DNA from: Acidovorax sp. RAC01
GTDB taxonomy: Bacteria > Pseudomonadota > Gammaproteobacteria > Burkholderiales > Burkholderiaceae_C
Length of the DNA stretch: 64,000 nt
Reading direction: 5' to 3'
NCBI RefSeq assembly: GCF_001714725.1
Contig: NZ_CP016447.1
Coordinates: 3,715,501 to 3,779,500, forward strand
The notes under the pieces were generated by a model. It saw only the letters and a program-made list of their open reading frames with translations. It made no database searches and was not told the origin of the DNA. Below, piece after piece: positions 28,775 through 36,999 of this stretch (the stretch's first letter is position 1; each line of letters starts with the position of its first letter). The position numbers and the translations under genes are program-made.

Positions 28775-30052
28775 ATGAAAGTACTTGTGATTGGTGGCGG
28801 CGGCCGTGAACACGCGATGGCGTGGAAACTGGCCGAGTCCCCGAAGGTGACTAAGGTGTATGTGGCGCCGGGCAACGGCGGCACGGCGCTGGGCGCCAAG
28901 CTGGAGAACGTGGCCATCACCGATGTGCGCGAGCTGCGCGCCTGGGCGCAGGCCGAGAAAATTGCGCTGACGGTGGTGGGCCCTGAGGCACCCCTGGCTG
29001 CAGGCGTGGTCGACGAGTTTCGCGCCCACAACATGCGCATCTTTGGCCCCACCAAGGCCGCCGCGCAGCTGGAGAGCTCCAAGGCGTTTTCCAAGGCGTT
29101 CATGCGCCGCCACGGCATCCCCACAGCCGACTACGACACCTTCACCGACCCGGCTGCCGCGCACGCTTTCGTGGACCGCCTGGGCGCGCCCATCGTCATC
29201 AAGGCCGACGGCCTGGCCGCGGGCAAAGGCGTTGTCGTGGCCATGACGCTGCAGGAGGCCCACGACGCCGTGGACTTCATGCTGGTGGACAACAAGTACG
29301 GCGTGACGCACAACGAAGGCGGCGCGCGCGTGGTGATCGAGGAATTCCTCGAAGGCGAAGAGGCCTCCTTCATCGTGCTGTGCGATGGCAAGAACGTGGT
29401 GGCCCTGGCCACCAGCCAGGACCACAAGCGCCTGAAAGACAACGACGAAGGCCCCAACACCGGCGGTATGGGCGCGTATTCGCCCGCGCCCGTGGTCACG
29501 GCCGATGTGCACGCCCGCGCCATGCGCGAGATCATTCTGCCCACCATCCGCGGCATGGAAAAGGACGGCATCCCGTACACCGGCTTCCTGTATGCCGGGC
29601 TGATGATCGACGCCAAGGGCCAGCCCAAGACGCTCGAATTCAACTGCCGCATGGGCGACCCGGAAACCCAGCCCATCCTGATGCGCCTGAAAAGCGATTT
29701 CTGCGACGTGATGGGCGCTGCCGCCGACGGCAAGCTGGACACCGTGGAGCTCCAGTGGGACCGCCGCACCGCACTCGGCGTGGTCATGGCCGCCCACGGC
29801 TACCCCGAGGCTCCGCGCAAGGGCGATGCCATCACCGGCCTGCCCGCCGAGGCGGAAGACGCCATGGTGTTCCACGCGGGCACGCAGCTGGCCGCTGGCG
29901 TGGTCAGCGTCACGGGCGGCCGCGTGCTGTGCGTCACGGTGCTGGCAGACAGCGTCAAGCAGGCGCAAATCCGCGCGTATGACGTGGCGCGCGGCATCCA
30001 TTTCGATGGCGCCCAGTACCGCCGGGACATCGGCTTCAGGGCGGTGAAGTAG
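28775..30052 (+). CDS. purD: Phosphoribosylamine-glycine ligase
   Basis: GAR synthetase, the second step of purine synthesis: 5-phosphoribosylamine + glycine + ATP to GAR. The 425-aa protein starts MKVLVIGGGGREHAMAWKLA and has the ATP-grasp parts IVIKADGLAAGKGVVVAMT and EEFLEGEEASFIVLCDG plus LEFNCRMGDPETQPILMRL. The order yebC-purD-hemF is common in Comamonadaceae. Repeat B copies flank it on both sides. Confidence 0.97.
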   Translation: MKVLVIGGGGREHAMAWKLAESPKVTKVYVAPGNGGTALGAKLENVAITDVRELRAWAQAEKIALTVVGPEAPLAAGVVDEFRAHNMRIFGPTKAAAQLESSKAFSKAFMRRHGIPTADYDTFTDPAAAHAFVDRLGAPIVIKADGLAAGKGVVVAMTLQEAHDAVDFMLVDNKYGVTHNEGGARVVIEEFLEGEEASFIVLCDGKNVVALATSQDHKRLKDNDEGPNTGGMGAYSPAPVVTADVHARAMREIILPTIRGMEKDGIPYTGFLYAGLMIDAKGQPKTLEFNCRMGDPETQPILMRLKSDFCDVMGAAADGKLDTVELQWDRRTALGVVMAAHGYPEAPRKGDAITGLPAEAEDAMVFHAGTQLAAGVVSVTGGRVLCVTVLADSVKQAQIRAYDVARGIHFDGAQYRRDIGFRAVK

Positions 30053-30160
30053 CTCCCCCCTGAGTCCGCCTGCGGCGCCTTCCCCCGGAGGGGGACGACG
30101 CCCTCGCGGCGGGGCGGCCCTTGCTTGGCGTCCCTGGCATGGGCAGCGCCAGTTTTAACG
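30053..30160 (+). repeat. Repeat B, copy 3
   Basis: Starts at the first base after the purD stop: CTCCCCCCTGAGTCCGCC, a minimal perfect hairpin at 30080-30094 (TCCCCC-GGA-GGGGGA), then GCGGCGGGGCGGCCCTTGC and GGGCAGCGCCAGTTTT. The loop is reduced to three bases compared with copies 1 and 2. Confidence 0.75.
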
Positions 30161-30195
30161 GCCGCGCAGCGTGGCGATGGCAATGGATCACTGAA

Positions 30196-31191
30196 ATGCA
30201 ACAACCTGGTTTGAATCCTGCCGCGAGCGTGGCCACCGTACGCACCTACCTGCAGGGCCTGCAGGCCCGCATCACCGATGCGCTGGAAGCGGTAGAGGCG
30301 GCAGAAGCCGCCACAGCGGGCGCAGGCGAGGGCGGTGCGCGGTTTCTGGCCGATGCCTGGAGCAAGCCCCCGGGCGAGATGCTGCAGGGCGACGGCATTA
30401 CCAAGATCATGGAAGGCGGCCGCGTGTTCGAGCGCGCGGGTTGCGGCTTCAGCCATGTGCGCGGCCCGCAGCTGCCGCCGTCGGCCACGCAGCACCGGCC
30501 CGAGCTGGCGGGGGCGCCGTTCGAGGCCATGGGCGTGTCGCTGGTGTTCCACCCGCGCAACCCGTACGTGCCCACGGTGCACATGAACGTGCGCATGATC
30601 GCTGCAGGCCACCCCGGCCAGGCACCGACCTGCTGGTTTGGCGGCGGCATGGATCTCACGCCGTACTACGGCTTCGAGGAAGACGCGGTGCACTTTCACC
30701 GCACCTGCCGCGATGCGCTGGCCACCTTTGGCGATGACAAGTACCCCCGCTTCAAGCAGTGGTGCGACGAATATTTCTACCTCAAGCACCGCAGCGAGCA
30801 ACGCGGCGTGGGCGGCGTGTTCTACGACGATTTTTCGGAACTGGGCTTCGAGCAGAGCCTGGCCATGACGCAGTCGGTGGGCGATGCCTTCCTGTCTGCG
30901 TACCTGCCCATCGTGGAAAAGCGCAAGGACACGCCCTATGGCGAGCGCGAGCGCGACTTTCAGCTCTACCGCCGCGGGCGGTACGTGGAGTTCAACCTGG
31001 TGTGGGACCGCGGCACGCACTTTGGCCTGCAGTCGGGCGGGCGTACCGAGTCCATCCTGCTGTCGATGCCGCCCCTGGTGTCGTGGTCGTACCAGCGCTC
31101 GGACGCTGCCGATTCGGCCGAGGCAGCGCTCACACAGCGGTTTCTGGTGCGGCGCGACTGGCTCGCTGAAGGCCCGCGCGCAGCGCAGTAA
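30196..31191 (+). CDS. hemF: Oxygen-dependent coproporphyrinogen III oxidase
   Basis: Oxidative decarboxylation of coproporphyrinogen III to protoporphyrinogen IX in heme synthesis. The 331-aa protein has the HemF hallmarks [80 protein letters not shown] and [13 protein letters not shown]. The ATG at 30196 is chosen although the frame is open to 30121, because the upstream part lies in repeat B. In relatives nadD often follows hemF; here the next gene is rsfS. Confidence 0.96.
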   Translation: MQQPGLNPAASVATVRTYLQGLQARITDALEAVEAAEAATAGAGEGGARFLADAWSKPPGEMLQGDGITKIMEGGRVFERAGCGFSHVRGPQLPPSATQHRPELAGAPFEAMGVSLVFHPRNPYVPTVHMNVRMIAAGHPGQAPTCWFGGGMDLTPYYGFEEDAVHFHRTCRDALATFGDDKYPRFKQWCDEYFYLKHRSEQRGVGGVFYDDFSELGFEQSLAMTQSVGDAFLSAYLPIVEKRKDTPYGERERDFQLYRRGRYVEFNLVWDRGTHFGLQSGGRTESILLSMPPLVSWSYQRSDAADSAEAALTQRFLVRRDWLAEGPRAAQ

Positions 31192-31207
31192 ATGGCTGTA
31201 ACAGCGC

Positions 31208-31275
31208 AAAAGCTATAATTTCAATAGCTGCCAGCGCTTTTCACACCTGCGCCAGAGGCCAAAAACACCTCAAAA
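31208..31275 (+). repeat. Repeat A, copy 5
   Basis: AAGCTATAATTTCAATAGCTG, then CCAGCGCTTTTCACACC and GCCAGAGGCCAAAAACACC. This is the copy closest to the form TAGCTGCTAGCGCTT...AGAGGCCAAAA that I know from Comamonadaceae. It lies 16 bp after the hemF stop. Confidence 0.72.
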
Positions 31276-31373
31276 CCACGCAGCGCGCCTGCGCAACACC
31301 CGAGGCGCTGCCCTACTGGCTGCCCGCTGCGTTGCACGCTATATTGACTTATCCCCCTTCTATTTCACGCCTG

Positions 31374-32303
31374 ATGACCACCTCCACCAAATCGGAATCC
31401 GCAGCCAAAAAAGACGTCACCAAACTCCAGCGCGCCATCGTCGACGGGCTGGAAGACGTCAAGGCGCAAGACATCCAGGTGTTCAACACCGAGCACCTGT
31501 CGCCGCTGTTTGAACGGGTGATCGTGGCATCGGGCACCTCCAACCGCCAGACCAAGGCGTTGGCCGCCAGCGTGCGCGACGCGGTCAAGGAAGCCGGCTT
31601 TTCCAAGCCGCGCATCGAGGGCGAAGACAACGGCGAATGGATCATCGTGGACTGCGGCGCTGCCGTGGCGCACATCATGCAGCCCGCCATCCGCCAGTAC
31701 TACCGCCTGGAAGAGCTGTGGGGCGAAGTGCCCGTGCGCCTGAAGCTGGGCGCGGCCAAGCCGGTGTCCACCGCTGCGGCAGACCTGGCCGACAAGAAGT
31801 CGGCCCAGAAAGCCGCCAAGTCGGATGCCAAGGCAGCCGGCAAGGCACCTGCCAGGAAGGCCGCCGCCTCTGCAGCACCCGCAGCGCCCGCCCGTTCAGG
31901 CAAGGCCACCGTGAAGGCCGTGGCCAAGAGCGCGGCCAAGGTGGCAGCACCGGCCAAGGCCGCTGCAGCCAAGCCAGCGGCCAAGACGGCAGCCGGCAAG
32001 CCCGCCACCAAGGCCGGAGCCGCCGCAGTAGCCGCCAAGAAGCCGGCCGCGGCAAAGACCCCGGCAAAGACGACTGCCAAGGCCCCGGTCAAGGCTCCAG
32101 CCAAGTCGCCATCCAAGGCACCCGCAAAGACCGCCGTCAAGACCGTGGTGGTCAAGCCCGGCGGCGCCAAGAAGCCTGCCGCCAAGAAGTCGTCGCCAGC
32201 CGCCACCAAGGCGCCGGCACGCTCGGCGGCCAGGCCAGCCGCAAGGCCTGCCGCTTCGGGCACCAAGCCCGCAGCCAAGAAGGCCCCGGGCCGCAAGGGT
32301 TGA
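31374..32303 (+). CDS. rsfS: Ribosome silencing factor RsfS with a histone-H1-like C-terminal tail
   Basis: RsfS binds ribosomal protein uL14 and blocks subunit joining in stationary phase. Residues about 15-125 form the RsfS domain (LQRAIVDGLEDVKAQDIQVF, ASGTSNRQTKALAASV, GEWIIVDCGAAVAHIMQPAI, YYRLEELWG). Family members are usually 105-140 aa, but this one has 309: residues about 130-309 are a Lys/Ala/Pro tail of PAKKA/AAKPA/KAPAK units like histone H1 or AlgP tails. The frame is open without frameshift across the junction. The tail is probably disordered and strongly basic, so it could bind RNA or DNA. ATG 31374 matches the family N-terminus; a GTG/TTG start further upstream (31332) is less likely. 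Confidence 0.9.
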   Translation: MTTSTKSESAAKKDVTKLQRAIVDGLEDVKAQDIQVFNTEHLSPLFERVIVASGTSNRQTKALAASVRDAVKEAGFSKPRIEGEDNGEWIIVDCGAAVAHIMQPAIRQYYRLEELWGEVPVRLKLGAAKPVSTAAADLADKKSAQKAAKSDAKAAGKAPARKAAASAAPAAPARSGKATVKAVAKSAAKVAAPAKAAAAKPAAKTAAGKPATKAGAAAVAAKKPAAAKTPAKTTAKAPVKAPAKSPSKAPAKTAVKTVVVKPGGAKKPAAKKSSPAATKAPARSAARPAARPAASGTKPAAKKAPGRKG

Positions 32304-32377
32304 GCGGCACGCGCACCGTGCGCCCCGCCGGGCGCGCGGCGCGGCTTGTGTCCTTTTCGCATCCGGGTTGACCATCC

Positions 32378-32845
32378 ATGAAGCTGCTCATCGTGGCGGT
32401 CGGGCAGCGGGTGCCCGACTGGGCCCAGACGGCGTATGACGATTACGCCAAACGCTTTCCCCCCGAACTCAAGGTCGAGCTCAAGGCCGTGAAAACCGAG
32501 CCGCGCGGCTCCAAGACGCTGGAAACCCTCTACGCCGCCGAGCGCGAGCGCATCGAGGCCGCCATACCCCGCGGCACCCGCGTGGTGGCGCTGGACGAGC
32601 GCGGTACCAACCTGACCACCAAGGCACTGGCCGAGCGCCTCAAGGGCTGGCAGCTGGGCGGCGATGACGTGGCCCTGGTCATTGGCGGGCCTGACGGGCT
32701 GGACCCGGCTTTTCGCCAGGGCGCGCATGAACGCATCCGGCTGTCTGACCTGACCCTGCCGCACGCCATGGTGCGGGTCCTGCTCATCGAGCAGCTGTAC
32801 CGCGCCTGGTCTGTCAACGCCGGCCACCCGTACCACCGCGAGTGA
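32378..32845 (+). CDS. rlmH: 23S rRNA (pseudouridine-1915-N3)-methyltransferase
   Basis: SPOUT-family methyltransferase that modifies helix 69 of 23S rRNA. The 155-aa protein matches the E. coli length. It starts [20 protein letters not shown]; the knot region has [19 protein letters not shown], the SAM-binding [12 protein letters not shown], and the conserved end [16 protein letters not shown]. It follows rsfS by 74 bp, the standard rsfS-rlmH pair; both proteins act on the large ribosomal subunit. Confidence 0.97.
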   Translation: MKLLIVAVGQRVPDWAQTAYDDYAKRFPPELKVELKAVKTEPRGSKTLETLYAAERERIEAAIPRGTRVVALDERGTNLTTKALAERLKGWQLGGDDVALVIGGPDGLDPAFRQGAHERIRLSDLTLPHAMVRVLLIEQLYRAWSVNAGHPYHRE

Positions 32846-32900
32846 TAGTGGTGGCCGTGCGCCGCAGGCTGCCTGCTGTGCGCGCATCGGAGGATGCTCT

Positions 32901-32960
32901 GCTTTTGATAGCTTGAAGTGCCCGTTCTTCAAGCGCTAAAGGCCAATTTCACCCAAAATC
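32901..32960 (+). repeat. Repeat A, copy 6
   Basis: GCTTTTGATAGCTTGAAGTG, GTTCTTCAAGCGCTAAAGGCC, AATTTCACCCAAAATC. It ends six bases before the maf start codon, so maf is translated from a message whose leader is this element; no Shine-Dalgarno is visible. Confidence 0.72.
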
Positions 32961-32965
32961 GCTCC

Positions 32966-33580
32966 ATGCCTGACTTCATTTACCTTGCCTCGCAAAGCCC
33001 CCGGCGCCGCCAGTTGCTGGAACAGCTGGGCGTGGCCTACCAGCTGCTGCTGCCCAACGTGGACGGCGACGAGGCGGAAGACGCCGAAGCCATCGAAGCC
33101 GTGCTGCCGGGTGAGGCACCTGCCGCCTACGTGCAGCGCGTGACCGGCCTCAAGCTCGACGCAGCCGTGGCCCGCCGCGAGCGCCGTGGACTGCCCGAGG
33201 CGCCCATCCTGTGCTCCGACACCACGGTGGCACTGGGTGACACCATCTACGGCAAGCCCGACGACGCCGTGCATGCCGCGCGCATGCTGGCCGCGCTGGC
33301 CGGGCACGAGCACCAGGTGCTGACCGCCGTGGCGCTGCAGCATGGGGCGCGCCGCCTGCAGGCACTGTCGGTATCGCGCGTGACCTTTTCCGCCATGACG
33401 CCCGCACAGATCGACGCCTACGTGGCCACCGGCGAGCCCCTGGGCAAGGCCGGCGCCTACGGCATCCAGGGCCGGGCCGCTGCCCATGTGGAGCACATGG
33501 CGGGCAGCTATTCGGGCATCATGGGGTTGCCGATGTTCGAGACCGCCAATCTCCTGCGCGAAGCGGGTTTTGCCGTCTGA
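32966..33580 (+). CDS. maf: Maf-family nucleotide pyrophosphatase, YhdE (dTTP/UTP) type
   Basis: House-cleaning nucleoside triphosphate pyrophosphatase, 204 aa. It starts with the Maf signature YLASQSPRRRQLLEQLG. The conserved GKAGAYGIQGRAA and SYSGIMGLPMFET match the YhdE subgroup (dTTP/UTP) rather than YceF (m7GTP). It precedes rng, as yhdE does in E. coli. The ATG at 32966 is preferred to the in-frame extension that begins in repeat A. Confidence 0.93.
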   Translation: MPDFIYLASQSPRRRQLLEQLGVAYQLLLPNVDGDEAEDAEAIEAVLPGEAPAAYVQRVTGLKLDAAVARRERRGLPEAPILCSDTTVALGDTIYGKPDDAVHAARMLAALAGHEHQVLTAVALQHGARRLQALSVSRVTFSAMTPAQIDAYVATGEPLGKAGAYGIQGRAAAHVEHMAGSYSGIMGLPMFETANLLREAGFAV

Positions 33581-33633
33581 ACCGGTCATGGGCCGGAGCG
33601 CTGCGGCCCCTACAACGATAAAACCGAGACACC

Positions 33634-35121
33634 ATGCAACAAGACATCCTCATCAACTGGTCGCCCCAGGAAACCCGCGTGGCCGTGGTGGAGCACGGCG
33701 CCGTGCAGGAGCTGCATGTGGAGCGCACGCTTGAGCGCGGGCTGGTCGGCAACGTGTACCTGGGCAAGGTCTCGCGCGTGCTGCCCGGCATGCAGTCGGC
33801 TTTCATCGACATTGGCCTGGAGCGCGCAGCCTTCTTGCACGTGGCCGATGTGTGGCACCGCCAGCCCGACGGCGAGCCACCGGCCTTTGCCCGAAAGACC
33901 GAGCCGCAGATCCCCATTGAAAAGCAGGTCTTCGAGGGCCAGTCGCTGATGGTGCAGGTCATCAAGGACCCCATCGGCACCAAGGGCGCGCGGCTGTCCA
34001 CGCAGATCAGCGTGGCCGGGCGGCTGCTGGTGTTTTTGCCGCAGGACGACCATGTGGGTGTGTCACAGAAGATTCCGGGCGCCGAGCGCGATGCACTGCG
34101 CGCGCGGCTGCAGGCGCTGGTGGGCGACAAGTCCACCGGTGGGGGCGGCGGCTTCATCCTGCGCACCAATGGCGAGGATTCGACCGACGCCGAGCTGTCG
34201 GAGGACATTGCCTACCTGCGCAAGACCTGGGCGCGCATCAAGGAGGCATCGCTCAAGCTCCCAGCGGGCTCGCTGTTGCACCAGGATCTGGACCTGCTGC
34301 AGCGCGTGCTGCGCGACATGGTCGGAGACCACACCCAGAGCATCCGGCTCGACTCGATGGAGCAGTTCCACCGGTTGCGTGCATTCGGGCAGGAGTTCAT
34401 GCCCGCGGCCGCAGGCAAGCTGCAGCACTACAAGGGCGAGCGGCCCATTTTTGACCTGTATTCCATCGACGAGGAAGTGGCCAAGGCCCTGGGCCGCCGG
34501 GTGGATTTGAAGTCGGGCGGCTACCTCATCGTGGACCAGACCGAGGCGCTCACCACCATTGACGTGAACACCGGCGGTTACGTGGGTGCGCGCAATTTCG
34601 ACGACACGATCTTCAAGACCAATCTGGAGGCTGCGCAGGCCATCGCGCGCCAGCTGCGGCTGCGCAACCTGGGCGGCATCATCATCGTGGACTTCATCGA
34701 CATGGTGCGCGACGACCACCAGCAGGCCGTGCTGGCCGAGTTCAAGAAACAGCTGGCGCGCGACCGGGTCAAAACCATGGCGGGCGGCTTCTCGCAGCTG
34801 GGCCTGGTCGAGATGACGCGCAAGCGCACCCGCGAATCGCTGGCCCACATGCTGTGCGAGCCCTGCGAGGCCTGCCAGGGCAAAGGCAGTGTGAAAACCG
34901 CGCGCAGCGTGTGCTACGACATCCTGCGCGAGATCCTGCGCGAAGCCCGCCAGTTCAACCCGCGCGAGTTCCGGGTGGTGGCATCGGCCCGGGTGGTGGA
35001 GCTTTTTCTGGACGAGGAAAGCCAGCACCTGGCGGGCCTGTCGGACTTCATCAAGAAACCCATCTCGCTGCAGGCTGAAAGCGCGATGGGGCAGGAGCAG
35101 TACGACATCGTGCTGCTGTGA
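33634..35121 (+). CDS. rng: Ribonuclease G
   Basis: Endoribonuclease that matures the 5' end of 16S rRNA and degrades some mRNAs. The 495-aa length fits RNase G and excludes the long-tailed RNase E. The S1 domain is near the start (RGLVGNVYLGKVSRVLPGMQ, AFIDIGLERAAFLHVADV); the catalytic DNase-I-like domain has TIDVNTGGYVGARNFDDTI and GGIIIVDFIDMVRDDHQQAV; the zinc-link Cys pair is in CEPCEACQGKG. GAGACACC precedes the ATG. It ends the plus-strand maf-rng block. Confidence 0.95.
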   Translation: MQQDILINWSPQETRVAVVEHGAVQELHVERTLERGLVGNVYLGKVSRVLPGMQSAFIDIGLERAAFLHVADVWHRQPDGEPPAFARKTEPQIPIEKQVFEGQSLMVQVIKDPIGTKGARLSTQISVAGRLLVFLPQDDHVGVSQKIPGAERDALRARLQALVGDKSTGGGGGFILRTNGEDSTDAELSEDIAYLRKTWARIKEASLKLPAGSLLHQDLDLLQRVLRDMVGDHTQSIRLDSMEQFHRLRAFGQEFMPAAAGKLQHYKGERPIFDLYSIDEEVAKALGRRVDLKSGGYLIVDQTEALTTIDVNTGGYVGARNFDDTIFKTNLEAAQAIARQLRLRNLGGIIIVDFIDMVRDDHQQAVLAEFKKQLARDRVKTMAGGFSQLGLVEMTRKRTRESLAHMLCEPCEACQGKGSVKTARSVCYDILREILREARQFNPREFRVVASARVVELFLDEESQHLAGLSDFIKKPISLQAESAMGQEQYDIVLL

Positions 35122-35166
35122 TGCGCGGCTGAGCGGATCGAAGCCCTTTCGGCCGCGGTGCCCAGG

Positions 35167-35571
35167 TCAGGCAGATGATGCCGGATCGTCATGGCACACC
35201 ACGCACAGCTTGTTGCCATCCGGGTCGCGGAAGTAGGCGGCGTAGTAGTGCGGGTGGTATTCGGGCCGAAGGCCCGGGGCGCCTTCGCTGCTGCCGCCGT
35301 GCGCCAGGGCCAGTGCGTACACGGTGTCGACCGCGTCGCGCGAAGGCGCCATGAAGGCCACCATCTGGCCGTTGCCCGGCGCATGGGGCTTCTGGTCGTG
35401 AGGCCGCCCAATGAGGAACAGCGGGCGCGGGCCGGGTGACGACTGCCAGCCCGCCCAGGGCCTGCCTGGTTCCATGAACCGGAACTTCACCCCCAGGGCG
35501 TTGAGAACAGGCGTGTAGAACGCCATCGCCCGGTCAAAGTCGGCGGCGCCGACCATGATGTGTGAAAACAT
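35167..35571 (-). CDS. VOC (glyoxalase/dioxygenase) family protein
   Basis: 134-aa protein with the beta-alpha-beta-beta-beta VOC fold. It begins MFSHIMVGAADFDRAMAFYT with the first metal-ligand His at residue 4, and ends AYFRDPDGNKLCVVCHDDPA, a typical 'RDPDGN' strand. The family includes glyoxalase I, resistance proteins and dioxygenases; the substrate is not evident. It converges on rng and is separated from the aminotransferase by repeat A copy 7. Confidence 0.85.
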   Translation of the reverse strand: MFSHIMVGAADFDRAMAFYTPVLNALGVKFRFMEPGRPWAGWQSSPGPRPLFLIGRPHDQKPHAPGNGQMVAFMAPSRDAVDTVYALALAHGGSSEGAPGLRPEYHPHYYAAYFRDPDGNKLCVVCHDDPASSA

Positions 35572-35654
35572 GGCAACCCTCTCTGGTGTGGCAGGCCCCG
35601 CTACCGTGTTTGCGCGTACGGCAGGCGGTGTGGCGGCAAGGTGAGGTTCTGGAA

Positions 35655-35732
35655 AGGTGCTATTGTTTTAGTAGCTTCTAAGGCAGTACTATCAAGCCAT
35701 GGCGGCCTGAAACACCCAAAAAATACCGGACC
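35655..35732 (+). repeat. Repeat A, copy 7
   Basis: AGGTGCTATTGTTTTAGTAGCT, then CTATCAAGCCATGGCGGCC and TGAAACACCCAAAAAATACC. The core is diverged (GTAGCT instead of ATAGCT) but the CCATGGCGGCC segment is shared with copy 2. It lies between the VOC gene's start and the end of the aminotransferase gene. Confidence 0.55.
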
Positions 35733-35782
35733 TGGCCTCTGCCCGGCGCGCTGCCGCCTTGGCGCATCGCCTCACCTCGACC

Positions 35783-36949
35783 TCACAGCTTGCGCAGCCG
35801 CTCCAGCGCCGCGCGCAGGGTGTCGTCCTTCTTGGCAAAACAAAAGCGCACCACGCGCTGGTCGAACCCGTCGCCATAGAACGCCGACAAAGGTATGGCT
35901 GCCACGCCCACCTCCCGGGTGAGCCACTGGCAAAAGTCGGCCTCGCCCAGGTCGCTCACGGCAGAGATGTCTACGCACTGGAAGTAGCTGCCGGTGCTGG
36001 GCAGCAGCTTGAAGCGCGAGCCTGCCAGTCCCGCGCGGAACAGGTCTCGCTTGGCCTGGTAGAAGGCGGGTAGCTGCAGGTAAGGCGTGGGGTCTTGCAG
36101 GTAAGCGGCCAGGCCGTATTGCACCGGGGTGTTCACGGTGAATACGTTGAACTGGTGCACCTTGCGGAACTCGGCCGTCAGCGCTGCGGGCGCGGCCACG
36201 GTGCCGACCTTCCAGCCCGTGACGTGAAAGGTCTTGCCAAAGCTCGACACGATGAAGGCACGGGCGGCCAGGCCGTCAAAGCGCGCGGCGCTCTGGTGCT
36301 CGGCGCCGTCAAACACCATGTGCTCGTACACCTCGTCGCTGATGAGCAGGATGTCGGTGGGGGCCAGCAGCGCTTCGAGCTGGCGCATTTCGTCGGCCGT
36401 CCAGATGGTGGCGCTCGGGTTGTGCGGGCTGTTGATGATGATGGCGCGGGTGCGGGGCGTCATGGCCGCGCCGATGCGCGCAAAGTCCGGGCGGAAGGTG
36501 CCAGGCGTGAGCGGTACGCGCACGGCCTTGCCACCGGCCAGCTCGATGTTGGGCACATAGCTGTCGTAGCACGGGTCCAGCACGATGACCTCATCGCCGG
36601 GGTGCACGATGGCCAGGATGGCCGTGATGATGGCCTGCGTGGCGCCTGCCGTGATCGTGATTTCGGTATTGGGGTTGTAGGCGCGGCCGTGCAGCGCCTC
36701 GATCTTGCGGGCTACCGCCTCGCGCAGCGCCGGCACCCCGGGCATGGGGGGGTACTGGTTGTGGCCGGCTTTCATCGCGGCAGTGACGGCGTCCACCAGC
36801 GCCGGATCGCATTCAAAGTCCGGGAAGCCCTGGCCCAGGTTCACGGCCTTGTGCTCGGTGGCCAGCGCCGACATGACGGTGAATATGGTGGTGCCCACGT
36901 GAGGCAGCTTGCTGGCAAATTCGGGTGTGCGGGCGGTGGCTTGGGTCAT
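35783..36949 (-). CDS. PLP-dependent aminotransferase, methionine aminotransferase (YbdL) type
   Basis: Class I/II aminotransferase of 388 aa. From the ATG at 36949 it starts MTQATARTPEFASKLPHVGT, then NLGQGFPDFECDP, HNQYPPMPGVPALREAVARK, NSPHNPSATIW, LISDEVYEHMVFDG and SSFGKTFHVTGWKVG, whose lysine binds PLP. The GQGFPDF and QYPPMPG patterns resemble YbdL, which transaminates methionine and aromatic amino acids. The frame is open to 37447 only because it overlaps the upstream regulator gene on the same strand. It lies 50 bp after that gene and may be co-transcribed with it. Confidence 0.88.
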   Translation of the reverse strand: MTQATARTPEFASKLPHVGTTIFTVMSALATEHKAVNLGQGFPDFECDPALVDAVTAAMKAGHNQYPPMPGVPALREAVARKIEALHGRAYNPNTEITITAGATQAIITAILAIVHPGDEVIVLDPCYDSYVPNIELAGGKAVRVPLTPGTFRPDFARIGAAMTPRTRAIIINSPHNPSATIWTADEMRQLEALLAPTDILLISDEVYEHMVFDGAEHQSAARFDGLAARAFIVSSFGKTFHVTGWKVGTVAAPAALTAEFRKVHQFNVFTVNTPVQYGLAAYLQDPTPYLQLPAFYQAKRDLFRAGLAGSRFKLLPSTGSYFQCVDISAVSDLGEADFCQWLTREVGVAAIPLSAFYGDGFDQRVVRFCFAKKDDTLRAALERLRKL

Positions 36950-36999
36950 GGCGCAACGGAGGGTTCGGGGGCGGCGGGGAGGCGTGCAGGGCAGGGAAG

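Noticed and set aside
31637..32932. Frames in and opposite the RsfS tail (Gln/Gly/Ser/Arg-rich plus frame; Ala/Gly/Leu-rich minus frame)
   Set aside because: Products of the repetitive GC-rich DNA coding the Lys/Ala/Pro tail; no independent evidence.
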